From contig NZ_NKJI01000001.1 of NCBI RefSeq assembly GCF_002277815.1, positions 365,501-429,500 of the forward strand: a stretch of DNA of 64,000 bases, read 5' to 3'. A program made the position numbers and the translations under genes. Positions 45,086 to 54,475 of this stretch are shown in pieces; the first letter of the stretch is position 1, and each line of letters starts with the position of its first letter. This DNA is from Pseudomonas sp. ERMR1:02 (lineage in GTDB: Bacteria > Pseudomonadota > Gammaproteobacteria > Pseudomonadales > Pseudomonadaceae). The notes beneath the pieces are model-generated. The model was not told the origin of the DNA and did not search any database. It saw nothing but the letters and a program-made list of their open reading frames with translations.

Positions 45086-46228
45086 ATGGCAGTTGCCTCC
45101 GGCGCCTATAAGAAAGCCCTCGAGGGCGACCAGTCACCTAAGCAGGTGCTGGTCAAAATCGACCGGGTCACGAAGAAGTTCGACGAGACGATTGCCGTGG
45201 ACGATGTGTCCCTGGAAATCAAGAAAGGCGAGATTTTCGCCCTGCTCGGCGGTTCGGGATCGGGCAAATCCACCTTGCTGCGCATGCTCGCCGGCTTCGA
45301 ACGACCGACCGAAGGAAGGATCTTCCTCGATGGCGTAGACATCACTGACATGCCGCCGTACGAGCGGCCGATCAACATGATGTTCCAGTCCTACGCCCTG
45401 TTCCCGCACATGACCGTGGCGCAGAACATCGCCTTCGGCCTCAAGCAGGACAAACTGCCTTCCGCTGAAATCGATGCGCGGGTGGCCGACATGCTCAAGC
45501 TGGTGCAGATGAGCCAGTACGCCAAGCGCAAGCCGCATCAGTTGTCTGGTGGTCAGCGTCAGCGTGTGGCCCTGGCCCGTTCGCTGGCCAAGCGGCCGAA
45601 ATTGCTGCTGCTCGATGAGCCGATGGGCGCACTGGACAAGAAGCTGCGTTCGCAAATGCAGCTTGAGCTGGTCGAGATCATCGAGCGCGTCGGCGTAACC
45701 TGCGTCATGGTGACCCACGACCAGGAAGAGGCCATGACCATGGCTGAGCGCATCGCGATCATGCACCTGGGCTGGATCGCCCAGATCGGCAGTCCGATCG
45801 ACATCTACGAAACCCCGACCAGCCGCCTGGTCTGCGAATTCATCGGTAACGTCAACATCTTCGATGGTGAAGTGATCGACGATGCCGAAGGTCACGCGAC
45901 CATCACCTGCAAGGACCTGGATCGCCAGATCTATGTCGGCCACGGTATCAGCACTTCAGTGCAGGACAAGTCCGTAACCTACGCGATCCGTCCGGAAAAA
46001 CTGCTGGTGACGCCGGACATGCCGACTTGCGAATACAACTGGTCCAGCGGCAAGGTGCACGACATCGCCTATCTGGGCGGGCACTCGGTGTTCTACGTCG
46101 AACTGCCGAGCGGCAAGATCGTCCAGTCCTTCGTCGCCAACGCCGAACGCCGTGGCACACGTCCAACCTGGGGTGACCAGGTTTACGTGTACTGGGAAGA
46201 CGACAGCGGCGTGGTACTTCGCTCATGA
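45086..46228 (+). CDS. spuF: Polyamine ABC transporter ATPase SpuF
   Basis: A 380-aa PotG-type ATPase. Walker A GGSGSGKSTLLRMLAG near 57, MMFQSYALFPHMTVAQN Q-loop, signature LSGGQRQRVALARSL near 155, Walker B LLLLDEPMGALDKKL, switch His in MVTHDQEEAM. A C-terminal TOBE-like regulatory domain (about 260-380) follows. Its stop overlaps the spuG start by 4 bp. Confidence 0.96.
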   Translation: MAVASGAYKKALEGDQSPKQVLVKIDRVTKKFDETIAVDDVSLEIKKGEIFALLGGSGSGKSTLLRMLAGFERPTEGRIFLDGVDITDMPPYERPINMMFQSYALFPHMTVAQNIAFGLKQDKLPSAEIDARVADMLKLVQMSQYAKRKPHQLSGGQRQRVALARSLAKRPKLLLLDEPMGALDKKLRSQMQLELVEIIERVGVTCVMVTHDQEEAMTMAERIAIMHLGWIAQIGSPIDIYETPTSRLVCEFIGNVNIFDGEVIDDAEGHATITCKDLDRQIYVGHGISTSVQDKSVTYAIRPEKLLVTPDMPTCEYNWSSGKVHDIAYLGGHSVFYVELPSGKIVQSFVANAERRGTRPTWGDQVYVYWEDDSGVVLRS

Positions 46229-47145
46229 ACATGCGCAAGTTCAAACGCCGCCTCAGTCGAATAATTCCCGGTGGCCGTCAGCTGGTCATCGGGGTTCCTT
46301 TCATTTGGCTGTTCCTGTTCTTCATGTTGCCGTTCTTCATCGTTCTGAAGATCAGCTTCGCCGAAGCCGACGTGGCCATTCCGCCGTACACCGAAATCTA
46401 CAGTTACGCCGAACAGAAACTGCAGGTACTTCTGAACCTCGGTAACTACGCGATGCTGGCCGGCGACGAGTTGTACATCGCCGCGTACCTCGGCTCGTTG
46501 AAGATGGCGTTTTTCAGCACCATCCTCTGCCTGCTGATCGGCTACCCGATGGCCTATGCCATCGCCAGTGCCCGCAAAGAGCTGCAAACGGTGCTGGTGC
46601 TGTTGATCATGATGCCGACCTGGACCGCGATCCTGATCCGCGTTTACGCGTGGATGGGCATCCTCAGCAACAACGGTCTGTTGAACGGCTTTTTGATGAG
46701 CATGGGCTGGATCAATGAGCCACTGCAGATCCTCAACACTAACCTGGCGGTTTACATAGGCGTGGTTTATTCCTACCTGCCGTTCATGATCCTGCCGCTC
46801 TACGCCAACCTCGTGAAGCACGACCACAGCCTGCTGGAGGCCGCATCCGACCTGGGTTCGAGCACGTTCAACAGCTTCTGGAAAATCACCATTCCGCTGT
46901 CCAAGAACGGCATCATCGCCGGCTGCATGCTGGTGTTTATCCCGGTGGTAGGTGAGTTCGTGATTCCTGAACTGCTTGGCGGTCCAGAAACCCTGATGAT
47001 CGGTAAAGTGCTCTGGCAAGAGTTCTTCAACAACCGTGACTGGCCGGTGGCGTCTGCCCTGGCAGTGGTGATGCTGGCTATCCTGATTGTGCCGATCATC
47101 CTGTTCAACCGCAGTCAGGCCAAGGAAATGGAGGGTAAAGAATGA
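46225..47145 (+). CDS. spuG: Polyamine ABC transporter permease SpuG
   Basis: A 306-aa PotH-type permease with about six membrane helices; the first is VPFIWLFLFFMLPFFIVL. The EAA loop is EAASDLGSSTFNSFWKITIPLS near 212. It pairs with SpuH, with which it overlaps by 4 bp. Confidence 0.95.
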   Translation: MNMRKFKRRLSRIIPGGRQLVIGVPFIWLFLFFMLPFFIVLKISFAEADVAIPPYTEIYSYAEQKLQVLLNLGNYAMLAGDELYIAAYLGSLKMAFFSTILCLLIGYPMAYAIASARKELQTVLVLLIMMPTWTAILIRVYAWMGILSNNGLLNGFLMSMGWINEPLQILNTNLAVYIGVVYSYLPFMILPLYANLVKHDHSLLEAASDLGSSTFNSFWKITIPLSKNGIIAGCMLVFIPVVGEFVIPELLGGPETLMIGKVLWQEFFNNRDWPVASALAVVMLAILIVPIILFNRSQAKEMEGKE

Positions 47146-48032
47146 AGCGCTTCCGTTTCTCCAGCCTGATGCTGGTATTGGGTCTGCTGTTTATCTATCT
47201 GCCGATGCTGATCCTGGTGATCTACTCGTTCAACGCATCCAAACTGGTGACAGTGTGGGGCGGCTGGTCGATCAAATGGTACGTCGGCCTGATGGACAAC
47301 ACGCAACTGATGGGCTCGGTGCTGCGTTCGCTGGAAATCGCCTGCTACACGGCGGTAGCGGCCGTTGCACTGGGTACGCTGGCCGCTTTCGTCCTCACCC
47401 GTATCACCCGCTTCAAGGGTCGTACGTTGTTCGGTGGCCTGGTCACCGCGCCGCTGGTAATGCCGGAAGTGATCACCGGTCTGTCGCTGTTGCTGCTGTT
47501 CGTGGCCATGGCACAGATGATCGGTTGGCCGCAGGAGCGCGGCATCGTGACGATCTGGATCGCCCACACCACGTTCTGCGCGGCGTATGTGGCGGTGGTG
47601 GTGTCGGCGCGCTTGCGTGAGCTGGACCTGTCCATCGAAGAGGCGGCCATGGACCTCGGTGCCAAGCCGTGGAAGGTGTTCTTCCTGATCACTATCCCGA
47701 TGATCGCGCCATCCTTGGGTGCAGGCGGCATGATGTCTTTCGCGCTGTCGCTGGATGACCTGGTGTTGGCGAGTTTCGTGTCGGGTCCGGGTTCCACGAC
47801 CCTGCCGATGGAAGTGTTCTCGGCGGTGCGTCTGGGCGTGAAGCCTGAGATCAACGCCGTGGCCAGCCTGATCCTGCTGGCGGTATCGCTGATGACCTTC
47901 ATGGTCTGGTTCTTCAGCCGTCGTGCTGAAGAAGCGCGCAAGCGTGCGATCCAGCAGGCCATCGAAGAAAGCGCTGCCGACTCGTGGAAACAACCGGACG
48001 TGCGCCGTGCACAGGCGCCGGAAGCGGCTTGA
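47142..48032 (+). CDS. spuH: Polyamine ABC transporter permease SpuH
   Basis: A 296-aa PotI-type permease: first membrane segment SLMLVLGLLFIYLPMLILV, EAA loop EEAAMDLGAKPWKVFFLITIP near 165, and a cytoplasmic C-terminal tail (RRAEEARKRAIQQAIEES). Last gene of spuDEFGH, followed by an inverted-repeat element that could end the operon. Confidence 0.95.
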   Translation: MKRFRFSSLMLVLGLLFIYLPMLILVIYSFNASKLVTVWGGWSIKWYVGLMDNTQLMGSVLRSLEIACYTAVAAVALGTLAAFVLTRITRFKGRTLFGGLVTAPLVMPEVITGLSLLLLFVAMAQMIGWPQERGIVTIWIAHTTFCAAYVAVVVSARLRELDLSIEEAAMDLGAKPWKVFFLITIPMIAPSLGAGGMMSFALSLDDLVLASFVSGPGSTTLPMEVFSAVRLGVKPEINAVASLILLAVSLMTFMVWFFSRRAEEARKRAIQQAIEESAADSWKQPDVRRAQAPEAA

Positions 48033-48044
48033 GCCTCTTCACAT

Positions 48045-48155
48045 GATCGTTCCCACGCTCTGCGTGGGAATGCCTCAACGGACGCTCCGCGTTCGGCTCT
48101 TGATGGGACGCGGAGCGTCCCGGGCTGCATTCCCACGCAGAGCGTGGGAACGATC
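48045..48155. repeat. Dispersed inverted repeat, GATCGTTCCCACGC family (copy 3)
   Basis: A 111-bp element; ends GATCGTTCCCACGCTCTGCG and CGCAGAGCGTGGGAACGATC are perfect inverses, with a nested GGACGCTCCGCGT...ACGCGGAGCGTCC centre. It lies between the convergent spuH and HD-domain genes. Confidence 0.9.
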
Positions 48156-48170
48156 AGAATGGTGTGGAGA

Positions 48171-48812
48171 TCAGGCGATCCAGGGCGATTTGCGGATGAT
48201 CTCGACAAAGTTCATCGGCTTGAACCCTGTTTCGCTGTCCACCAGCACATCGGCATTCACCGTACCGAACGTGGTGTCAGGCTTGTGTTTGAAGCCGTCA
48301 GCGAACGCACACAGGATGCACTCCTTGAACCCCTCTCCCCGTGGATGCGCATGCACCACCGCTTCGCGCTGCACGTTGGAAAACGCAGCGTAATCGATAC
48401 CCAGCACATCCATTTCCACACCCGCAGTCACCAGCGCCACGTTTGGACGCAGGTGTTGCGGCACGCCTGGTGTGGTGTGCAGGGCAATCGACAACCACGT
48501 TTGCTCGATGTCGTCATCGCTTAATCCGTAAGTCTTGAGGAATGCTTTGGCGGCATTGGCGCTATCAACCTCGAAACGCTCGGTGTCGCTGCGGTGACCT
48601 TCCACCAGGCCCAGATCATGGAACATCGCGCCGACGTACAGCAGCTCCGGATTGTAGGCCAGTTGCTTGCGCTCGCCGCTCAGCGCGCCGAACAGAAATA
48701 CCCGGCGCGAGTGGTGGTAGAGCAGGTCGGATTCGATGTCGCGGATGTATTCGGTGGTGGCTTTGGCCAATGCGCTGTCGGGGATTTTGATTCCGGCAAT
48801 GGTGGTGCTCAT
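48171..48812 (-). CDS. HD domain-containing phosphohydrolase-like protein
   Basis: A 213-aa protein with HD-superfamily ligands: His in LLYHHSRRVFLFG near 33, His-Asp in VGAMFHDLGLVEGHR near 65, and a distal Asp in VTAGVEMDVLG near 132. The arrangement resembles the cyanamide-hydratase/DDI2 type and other small HD proteins; the exact substrate cannot be told. The start at MSTTIAGIKIPDSAL is favoured because GAGG/GGAAAC precede it and the longer frame runs into a REPIN. Divergent from the GlxA-type regulator. Confidence 0.85.
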   Translation of the reverse strand: MSTTIAGIKIPDSALAKATTEYIRDIESDLLYHHSRRVFLFGALSGERKQLAYNPELLYVGAMFHDLGLVEGHRSDTERFEVDSANAAKAFLKTYGLSDDDIEQTWLSIALHTTPGVPQHLRPNVALVTAGVEMDVLGIDYAAFSNVQREAVVHAHPRGEGFKECILCAFADGFKHKPDTTFGTVNADVLVDSETGFKPMNFVEIIRKSPWIA

Positions 48813-48987
48813 GGGAGTTTCCTCGTGGTGACCGCCGTGGCGGCGCTGAGGTGCCCAGTCTGTTCGTCCACCCGAAACCGGACAATCGATCCATGGCTGC
48901 GATCCCGGCCAATGAGCATGCATATCGCGCCAGCCTCGCTTGTTGAGCGGGGATTGGCTAAGTTTGCACGCAGACTCTTTATCTCCT

Positions 48988-49085
48988 GTAGGAGCGAGCT
49001 CGCTCGCGATGGACGTCAACGATAACGCGGACCTCCTGGATGAACGCGGTGTCCTCACGCGCATCGCGAGCGAGCTCGCTCCTAC
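48988..49085. repeat. REPIN between HD-domain gene and regulator
   Basis: GTAGGAGCGAGCTCGCTCGC is mirrored by GCGAGCGAGCTCGCTCCTAC. The spacer is similar to the copy at 22280. Confidence 0.9.
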
Positions 49086-49126
49086 TAGGGACGGTGCAAT
49101 CAGATCCATAGAAGGCGATTCACTTC

Positions 49127-50092
49127 ATGAGTAAAACCGTTGCCATCGTGGTGTTCGCGGGCGTTCAGTCTCTGGATGTCACCGGTCCCATGGATGTGTT
49201 TTCCGAAGCTAATCGCTTCCTCGCGCCCGAGGACCACTATCGGCTTGAGGTGATTGGTGTGGAGCGCGGGGTGATGGCATGTTCCAACGGTCTGGCGCTG
49301 AACGCCCATCGGCATTTCAGCGAAGCATTGCAGGCCTATGACTTGCTGCTGGTAGCCGGCGGGCCGCAGTTGCCGTTCATGGATTTCGGCGCCGCGTTCG
49401 ATGCCTGGCTGCGCGACGCCTGCGCGCTGGCGCAGCGTTTTGGTTCGATCTGCAACGGCGCGTTCATGCTCGCCCGTGCGGGATTGCTGGAAGGGCGGAC
49501 GGTGACCACCCATTGGGATGATGCGGCGGCGCTGGCGGCATTGTACCCGTCGACGCAGGTCGAGGCCGATCGCTTGTATGTGCAGGACGCCGAGCTGTAC
49601 ACCTCGGCCGGGGTCACGGCGGGGATCGATCTGTCGTTGTATCTGCTGGGCCGCGATCACGGACCGGACGTGGCCCTGAGCGTGGCAAAGCGTCTGGTGG
49701 TGTTCACCCAGCGCTCGGGCGGGCAGTCACAGTTCAGCCCGTTCCTGACGCCCCACGCCGAACCGACTTCGGCCGTGGCGATGGTCCAGCACTACGTGTT
49801 GGCCAACTTGACCGGCGACCTGACCATCGCCGATTTGGCCAATGCCGCCAACATGAGTGCACGCAACTTTTCCCGAGTATTCGCCAAGGAGGCGAAAATC
49901 ACCCCGGCCGAGTTCGTCGAACGAGCGAGGGTGGATGCGGCGCGGGTGATGCTGGAAAGTACCGGCGCACCGCTCAAGACTGTGGCGTACCAGTGCGGAT
50001 TCCGCGATGCCCAGCATATGCGCAGTGTGTTCAACCGCAGGTTAGGGGTGACGCCGCAGCAGTTTCGGTTGAATTTTGCGGCGATGGTTTGA
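49127..50092 (+). CDS. GlxA family transcriptional regulator (DJ-1/PfpI plus AraC HTH)
   Basis: A 321-aa two-domain regulator. The N-terminal DJ-1-like domain (about 1-190) has VAIVVFAGVQSLDVTGPMDVF and the nucleophile-elbow-like GSICNGAFMLARAGLL near 108. The C-terminal AraC domain (about 220-318) has ADLANAANMSARNFSRVFAKE and the second HTH TVAYQCGFRDAQHMRSVFNRR. It could control the divergent HD-domain gene across the REPIN; ligand unknown. Confidence 0.92.
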   Translation: MSKTVAIVVFAGVQSLDVTGPMDVFSEANRFLAPEDHYRLEVIGVERGVMACSNGLALNAHRHFSEALQAYDLLLVAGGPQLPFMDFGAAFDAWLRDACALAQRFGSICNGAFMLARAGLLEGRTVTTHWDDAAALAALYPSTQVEADRLYVQDAELYTSAGVTAGIDLSLYLLGRDHGPDVALSVAKRLVVFTQRSGGQSQFSPFLTPHAEPTSAVAMVQHYVLANLTGDLTIADLANAANMSARNFSRVFAKEAKITPAEFVERARVDAARVMLESTGAPLKTVAYQCGFRDAQHMRSVFNRRLGVTPQQFRLNFAAMV

Positions 50093-50121
50093 GCAGGATT
50101 CTTTGGTGTTTATGAGGGACC

Positions 50122-50189
50122 CTTCGCGGGCAAGCCTCGCTCCTACAAGAGCACCGCAATACCTGTAGGAGCGAGGCTTGCCCGCGAAG
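50122..50189. repeat. REP pair, outward-facing
   Basis: CTTCGCGGGCAAGCCTCGCTCC and GGAGCGAGGCTTGCCCGCGAAG are inverses with a short spacer; here the CTAC ends face each other, the reverse of most copies. Confidence 0.9.
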
Positions 50190-50212
50190 GCGTCAGCCGA
50201 ATCAACAAAGAT

Positions 50213-52624
50213 TTATTGCCCTGACCGCGCCGGCAACAACTTCAACGTACTCCGGGTGTTGGCCGTCACCTCTTCATCATTGAGATACGCCTGGTAGTAA
50301 ACCCCCTCGATATACGCTTCAGCCTGATCGTCATAGTGACTGTCGAACAGCACACCACTCTGGCCAACCGGGTTGACGGTCAAGCTATGGGCCGGGTCGG
50401 CGAAGTCGATCAGGCGTCGCGTCGACGGGCCGTAAGTCACAGGCCAAGGCGCCGGGCCAATCTTGGCCGACAGGTTGTTCGGCACTTCGTGGCTACCGGG
50501 GGCGGCGAACGGGCCGACGTTGAAGAGGCGGTCCAGCGGCTTTTGCTGGCCCAGCGGATGACCATGGGTCAGGGTGTGTGCCTTGCCCCATTGCCATTGC
50601 GCGAAATCCGCACCGAGGGTGGTTTTAAGGTGGGCAATGCTGGCCTGCCACGCCACCTTGACCGTATCGGCGCGGGTTTCCTTGCCGAGGGTATTGCGGT
50701 TGTCCCACCACGGTGATTCCGCGTTTGCCGCCAGACGCGGCAGTGCTGCATCGATCACCCGGGTCGAGAGCAGTGTCTCGAAGAACTCATTGCCCAACTC
50801 GTCATGCATCGTCGCGTCAGCGAGGTTGAACAGGAACTGGTTGAACACGGTGGCGCTGATGGACTCGAGTGGGTAATCGCCTTTCCACTGGGCCAGTTGC
50901 TCCACCAGTTTCAGCTCGGCAGGATCGCTCACCACGCTACGCAGCACCGGCAGCAGCGGCGCCAACAAGCGTGGGCCGTAGGCAGTAGTGGTGCCCAGTT
51001 GCAGCGTTTGGCTGGACTCCAGATCCCACTTGATGCTCTTGTCGCTGAGCTGATGATTGAGCTGCTGGCCTCGATCAGCCAGGTTGTAATAACCGGGAAT
51101 CTCCATGCCTGTCGGCGACAGCGGCTGGAAGTTGGCCGAGACGATATAGCCTCGTGCCGGATTCTCTTCCTGCGGGTTGGCGCTGAACGGGTAGAAGCCG
51201 TCCTTGTCTGCCTCGGCGGTGCTGCCGTCGAGGATGAACCACGGACGTACTCCGGCAGGACGCTTGGGCAATTGCGCCGCGGCCCACCAGCCAATGTCGC
51301 CCTTGGCGTTGGCCCAGACGATGTTCAAGCCGGGGGCCTGGACCTTCGCGGATGCGCTACGGGCCTTGACCAGGGTGTCGGCGCGGTTGAGCTGGTAGAA
51401 GCCTTCAAGAATCGGGTTCTGGCTTTCGAGAAAGCCCCACCACATGGCGATCGGCGTTTTACCGACGCTATTGCTCAGTGCATCGTTGACGATCGGGCCG
51501 TGGGGCGACTGGCGCAATACCAAAGTAACGGGGGCCTGGCCCTTGACCGCGATCTGCTGTTCGCTGGTCACCATGTCCACCCACTTGCCGCCATACCAGA
51601 CCTGATTGGGATTGTCCGGATTGACCTTCTCGGCAATCAGATCGAGGTCGTCGTTCTGGAACATGGTGATGCTCCAGCCGAAGTCACGATTCATGCCCAA
51701 CGAGGCGAACGGCATCAAGGCCTGATAGTGACCGTAGAGTTCGAAACCCGGCGCCGAGAGATGCGCCTCGTACCACACCGACGGTGCGGAAAAGCGGATG
51801 TGCGGGTCACCCGCCAGCAACGGCTTGCCGCTTTTGGTTCGACTGCCGGCCACGGCCCAGGCGTTGCTGCCCTCGAATTGTGGCAGGCCGTTGTCGGCAA
51901 TTGCCTGTTCGCTCAGGCGGGCGAGGGCGTTGAGGTCTTGCCAGTCGGCGCTGGCCAGGGGCGGGGCGGTACCGCTGTGCCGGTTCGCCAGCACGCCTTT
52001 GGGCTGCCAGTCGAGATCGAACACGTTCAGGTAATCGGCGCCCAGTTGATCGCGCACGAAGGTCAGCAGCGGTTCGGTACGGAACGCCGCAGCAAAGCTG
52101 TAGGCCATGTAGCCGGCGATGCTGATGGTGTCCTGTGCGGTGAACGGGCGTTTTTGAATGCCCAGCACATCGAACTCTACGGGCTTTGCGTGGCTGTCCT
52201 GATACTGGTTAATGCCATCCAGGTAGGCTTGCATGGCGATGAAGGTCGGCGATTGTTTGTCCAGGTTCGCCAGATAGGTTTCGGCGCGTTCGCGAATGCG
52301 CAGGCTGCGCATCAGCTTGTCGGTATCGAGCAGTTTCGGGCCGAGCACCTCGGCCAGCTCGCCACGGGCCAGGCGACGCAGGATTTCCATCTGGAACAAT
52401 CGATCCTGGGCGTGGACGTAGCCGAGGGCCCGGTACAGGTCGGGTTCGTTTTCGGCGCGGATGTGCGGGATGCCGCGCTCGTCGTAGCGTACGGTGACCG
52501 AGCCTTGCAGGTGTTGCAGTTCCACCATGCCCTGGCGTGTCGGTTGCTTGCTGAAAACGTACCAGCCGGCTCCTGCGGCAAGCGCGACAATCAGCAAACC
52601 GAGAGCGGTCAGGCTACGTTTCAT
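50213..52624 (-). CDS. hacB: Penicillin acylase family protein, probable AHL acylase HacB
   Basis: An 803-aa N-terminal nucleophile hydrolase: membrane/signal segment at 5-24, alpha-chain region with YDERGIPHIRAENEPDLYRALGYVHAQDR, and the autocleavage site EGSNAWAVAG with predicted catalytic Ser253. LLAGDPHIRFSAPSVWYE is the expected beta-chain start region. Family members include acyl-homoserine-lactone acylases; HacB of P. aeruginosa and P. syringae lies next to spuH as here, though two genes intervene. Quorum-signal degradation is thus likely but acyl specificity is unknown. A strong AAGGAG site is present. Confidence 0.88.
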   Translation of the reverse strand: MKRSLTALGLLIVALAAGAGWYVFSKQPTRQGMVELQHLQGSVTVRYDERGIPHIRAENEPDLYRALGYVHAQDRLFQMEILRRLARGELAEVLGPKLLDTDKLMRSLRIRERAETYLANLDKQSPTFIAMQAYLDGINQYQDSHAKPVEFDVLGIQKRPFTAQDTISIAGYMAYSFAAAFRTEPLLTFVRDQLGADYLNVFDLDWQPKGVLANRHSGTAPPLASADWQDLNALARLSEQAIADNGLPQFEGSNAWAVAGSRTKSGKPLLAGDPHIRFSAPSVWYEAHLSAPGFELYGHYQALMPFASLGMNRDFGWSITMFQNDDLDLIAEKVNPDNPNQVWYGGKWVDMVTSEQQIAVKGQAPVTLVLRQSPHGPIVNDALSNSVGKTPIAMWWGFLESQNPILEGFYQLNRADTLVKARSASAKVQAPGLNIVWANAKGDIGWWAAAQLPKRPAGVRPWFILDGSTAEADKDGFYPFSANPQEENPARGYIVSANFQPLSPTGMEIPGYYNLADRGQQLNHQLSDKSIKWDLESSQTLQLGTTTAYGPRLLAPLLPVLRSVVSDPAELKLVEQLAQWKGDYPLESISATVFNQFLFNLADATMHDELGNEFFETLLSTRVIDAALPRLAANAESPWWDNRNTLGKETRADTVKVAWQASIAHLKTTLGADFAQWQWGKAHTLTHGHPLGQQKPLDRLFNVGPFAAPGSHEVPNNLSAKIGPAPWPVTYGPSTRRLIDFADPAHSLTVNPVGQSGVLFDSHYDDQAEAYIEGVYYQAYLNDEEVTANTRSTLKLLPARSGQ

Positions 52625-52734
52625 GGTGACTCCTTGTTGTTATTAGTGGCAGCAGTTCCCTGGCGCCACTGTTTAACACGGCAGGCCGATTTGGCCCATC
52701 AGCCGTAGGAGGGATTCGTGTTGCAACGTTTTTA

Positions 52735-53316
52735 CTACTTCCTTGGATCGACAGGCCAGGGGCAGTAACACCCCACCGCCAGTGTGTGCGTGGCACTCAC
52801 TGTGCGACCCTCGTCGAGCGCTTGCAGGATCGGTTCGATAAAGCTGTTTTTGGAATTACAGGTAAGGCCTTCGCTGTACGGACCGAAGTACGCCAGTTTT
52901 CCACTACGATCCCAGATCGCCACCGCGGGGCTGGCGGGGATCTGCCCGGAGCCGGGCAAGACGTTGATGGCTTTCAGGTTGCTCAAGGTGCTGGGTAGCT
53001 GTCCGTGGCTGCCGGGCTTTTGCACCGCATAAAACTCTACGCCGTGCGGGACATAGCGCTCGACCAGTTCAGCCAGGTGTTGTTGATTGCCGACATTGCA
53101 CGGGCAGGCCGGGTCCCAGAAATGTACCAGGCGAATAGCGCCGGGGCCGGCGAGGTCATCGGGAAGGCGCAGCGGATCACCGGAGAACACGGCAGTACGC
53201 TCGCTGAAGGCGCGCAGGTAGCGTCCCTGAAACCAGTCGTAACCCGCCCACAGCACGCCAGCGCACACCAGGGTGAGCAGGCTGATAAACAGGGTGGCGC
53301 GCAGGGGCGATCGCAT
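52735..53316 (-). CDS. Membrane-anchored thioredoxin-like protein (DUF6436 type)
   Basis: A 193-aa protein with an N-terminal membrane segment (LFISLLTLVCAGVLWAGYDW, about 9-28) and a periplasmic thioredoxin-like domain with VHFWDPACPCNVGNQQHL; the CPC motif replaces the usual CxxC. A C-terminal Cys cluster (GCYCPW) is also present, suggesting redox or metal chemistry. Upstream of hacB on the same strand, about 110 bp apart. Function unknown. Confidence 0.8.
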   Translation of the reverse strand: MRSPLRATLFISLLTLVCAGVLWAGYDWFQGRYLRAFSERTAVFSGDPLRLPDDLAGPGAIRLVHFWDPACPCNVGNQQHLAELVERYVPHGVEFYAVQKPGSHGQLPSTLSNLKAINVLPGSGQIPASPAVAIWDRSGKLAYFGPYSEGLTCNSKNSFIEPILQALDEGRTVSATHTLAVGCYCPWPVDPRK

Positions 53317-53412
53317 GGGTTCAATCCTCGAAGATCGGCTAGCTTGCCATGCTTGCCGCGACAGATGAATATCGCAGGTTCATAAAGCCCGTTCAGTGCT
53401 CTGGAATCCCCC

Positions 53413-54360
53413 ATGTCTGTCACCTTCAACCCTGATGATCTGCGCGCCAGCCTGCGGCCATTGGCCGAGGGGCAGCCGTTGTCAGTGCAGGCGCAGGCCT
53501 ATCAGCGGTTTTACCGACTGGATTTTTCGTCGCGTAACGTACGCAGTAGATTGGGGCGTTTTCAGGTCGACGGTTATGAACTGGTCAGCCAGGTGTGGTG
53601 GCCCGAACGGGCGAAGGCGACGCTGTTTATTTTCCACGGCTTCTACGATCACACCGGGCTCTACCGGCACGTGATCGAGTGGGCGCTGGATCAGGGTTTT
53701 GCGGTGATTGCCTGCGACCTGCCGGGGCATGGGCTGTCCAGTGGCGAGCGGGCAAGCATCAAGGATTTCGCTGAATACCAGGACACGTTGCAAGGGCTGT
53801 TTACCGAAGCGCAGTCCCTTGATCTGCCGCAACCGTGGCACCTGTGCGGGCAAAGCACTGGCGGGGCGATTGTGATCGATCATGTGCTCAATGCAGGGGT
53901 GAACAGTCCGGCCCAGGGCCAGGTGATTCTGTTGGCTCCGCTGGTGCGGCCGCGGGCGTGGGGCTGGTCGCAACTGAGCTATTACCTGCTCAAGCCTTTC
54001 GTCAAAGCCATCGAACGGCGTTTCAGCGAAAACTCCAACGACCCGGACTTTCTGCCGTTCCTGCAAGCCGATCCGTTGCAGCCTTTGAGCCTGCCGACTG
54101 CGTGGGTGGGGGCGTTGGCCCGCTGGATCAAACGCGTCGAAGCAGCACCGGCCAGCCCCCGGCGACCGTTGATTGTGCAGGGGCAGGCGGACATGACGGT
54201 GGATTGGGAGCACAACCTTGAGGTGTTGCGTGAGAAGTTCGACCGGCCTCAGATATTGATGTTGCCCGAGGCGCGGCATCACCTGGCGAATGAGGCGCTG
54301 GTATTGCGCGGGGAGTATTTCGGGTTTTTGACCAAGCGGATCAAGGGCAGAAATCTTTAG
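53413..54360 (+). CDS. Alpha/beta hydrolase, lysophospholipase-like
   Basis: A 315-aa Hydrolase_4 protein. FIFHGFYDHTGLYRHVIEWAL near 78, IACDLPGHGLSSGERASIKDF near 105, nucleophile elbow LCGQSTGGAIVIDH near 148 with Ser in GxSxG, Asp region GQADMTVDW near 265 and catalytic His in EARHHLANE near 290. The substrate is likely a lysophospholipid or monoacylglycerol by family. Divergent from the thioredoxin-like gene. Confidence 0.9.
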   Translation: MSVTFNPDDLRASLRPLAEGQPLSVQAQAYQRFYRLDFSSRNVRSRLGRFQVDGYELVSQVWWPERAKATLFIFHGFYDHTGLYRHVIEWALDQGFAVIACDLPGHGLSSGERASIKDFAEYQDTLQGLFTEAQSLDLPQPWHLCGQSTGGAIVIDHVLNAGVNSPAQGQVILLAPLVRPRAWGWSQLSYYLLKPFVKAIERRFSENSNDPDFLPFLQADPLQPLSLPTAWVGALARWIKRVEAAPASPRRPLIVQGQADMTVDWEHNLEVLREKFDRPQILMLPEARHHLANEALVLRGEYFGFLTKRIKGRNL

Positions 54361-54374
54361 CGGCAGGCCCGGCC

Positions 54375-54453
54375 TCTTCGCGGGCAAGCCTCGCTCCTAC
54401 AGTTAATTCATTGAGCGTGAGATGACCTGTAGGAGCGAGGCTTGCCCGCGAAG
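54375..54453. repeat. REP pair, outward-facing
   Basis: CTTCGCGGGCAAGCCTCGCTCC and its inverse GGAGCGAGGCTTGCCCGCGA flank a short spacer, between convergent genes. Confidence 0.9.
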
Positions 54454-54475
54454 GCGTCCTTTCAGACACCAACGA

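Noticed and set aside
50804..52708. A 634-codon open frame on the plus strand
   Set aside because: It is antisense to hacB, which has clear family motifs; the frame has no ribosome site or recognisable domain and reflects high GC.
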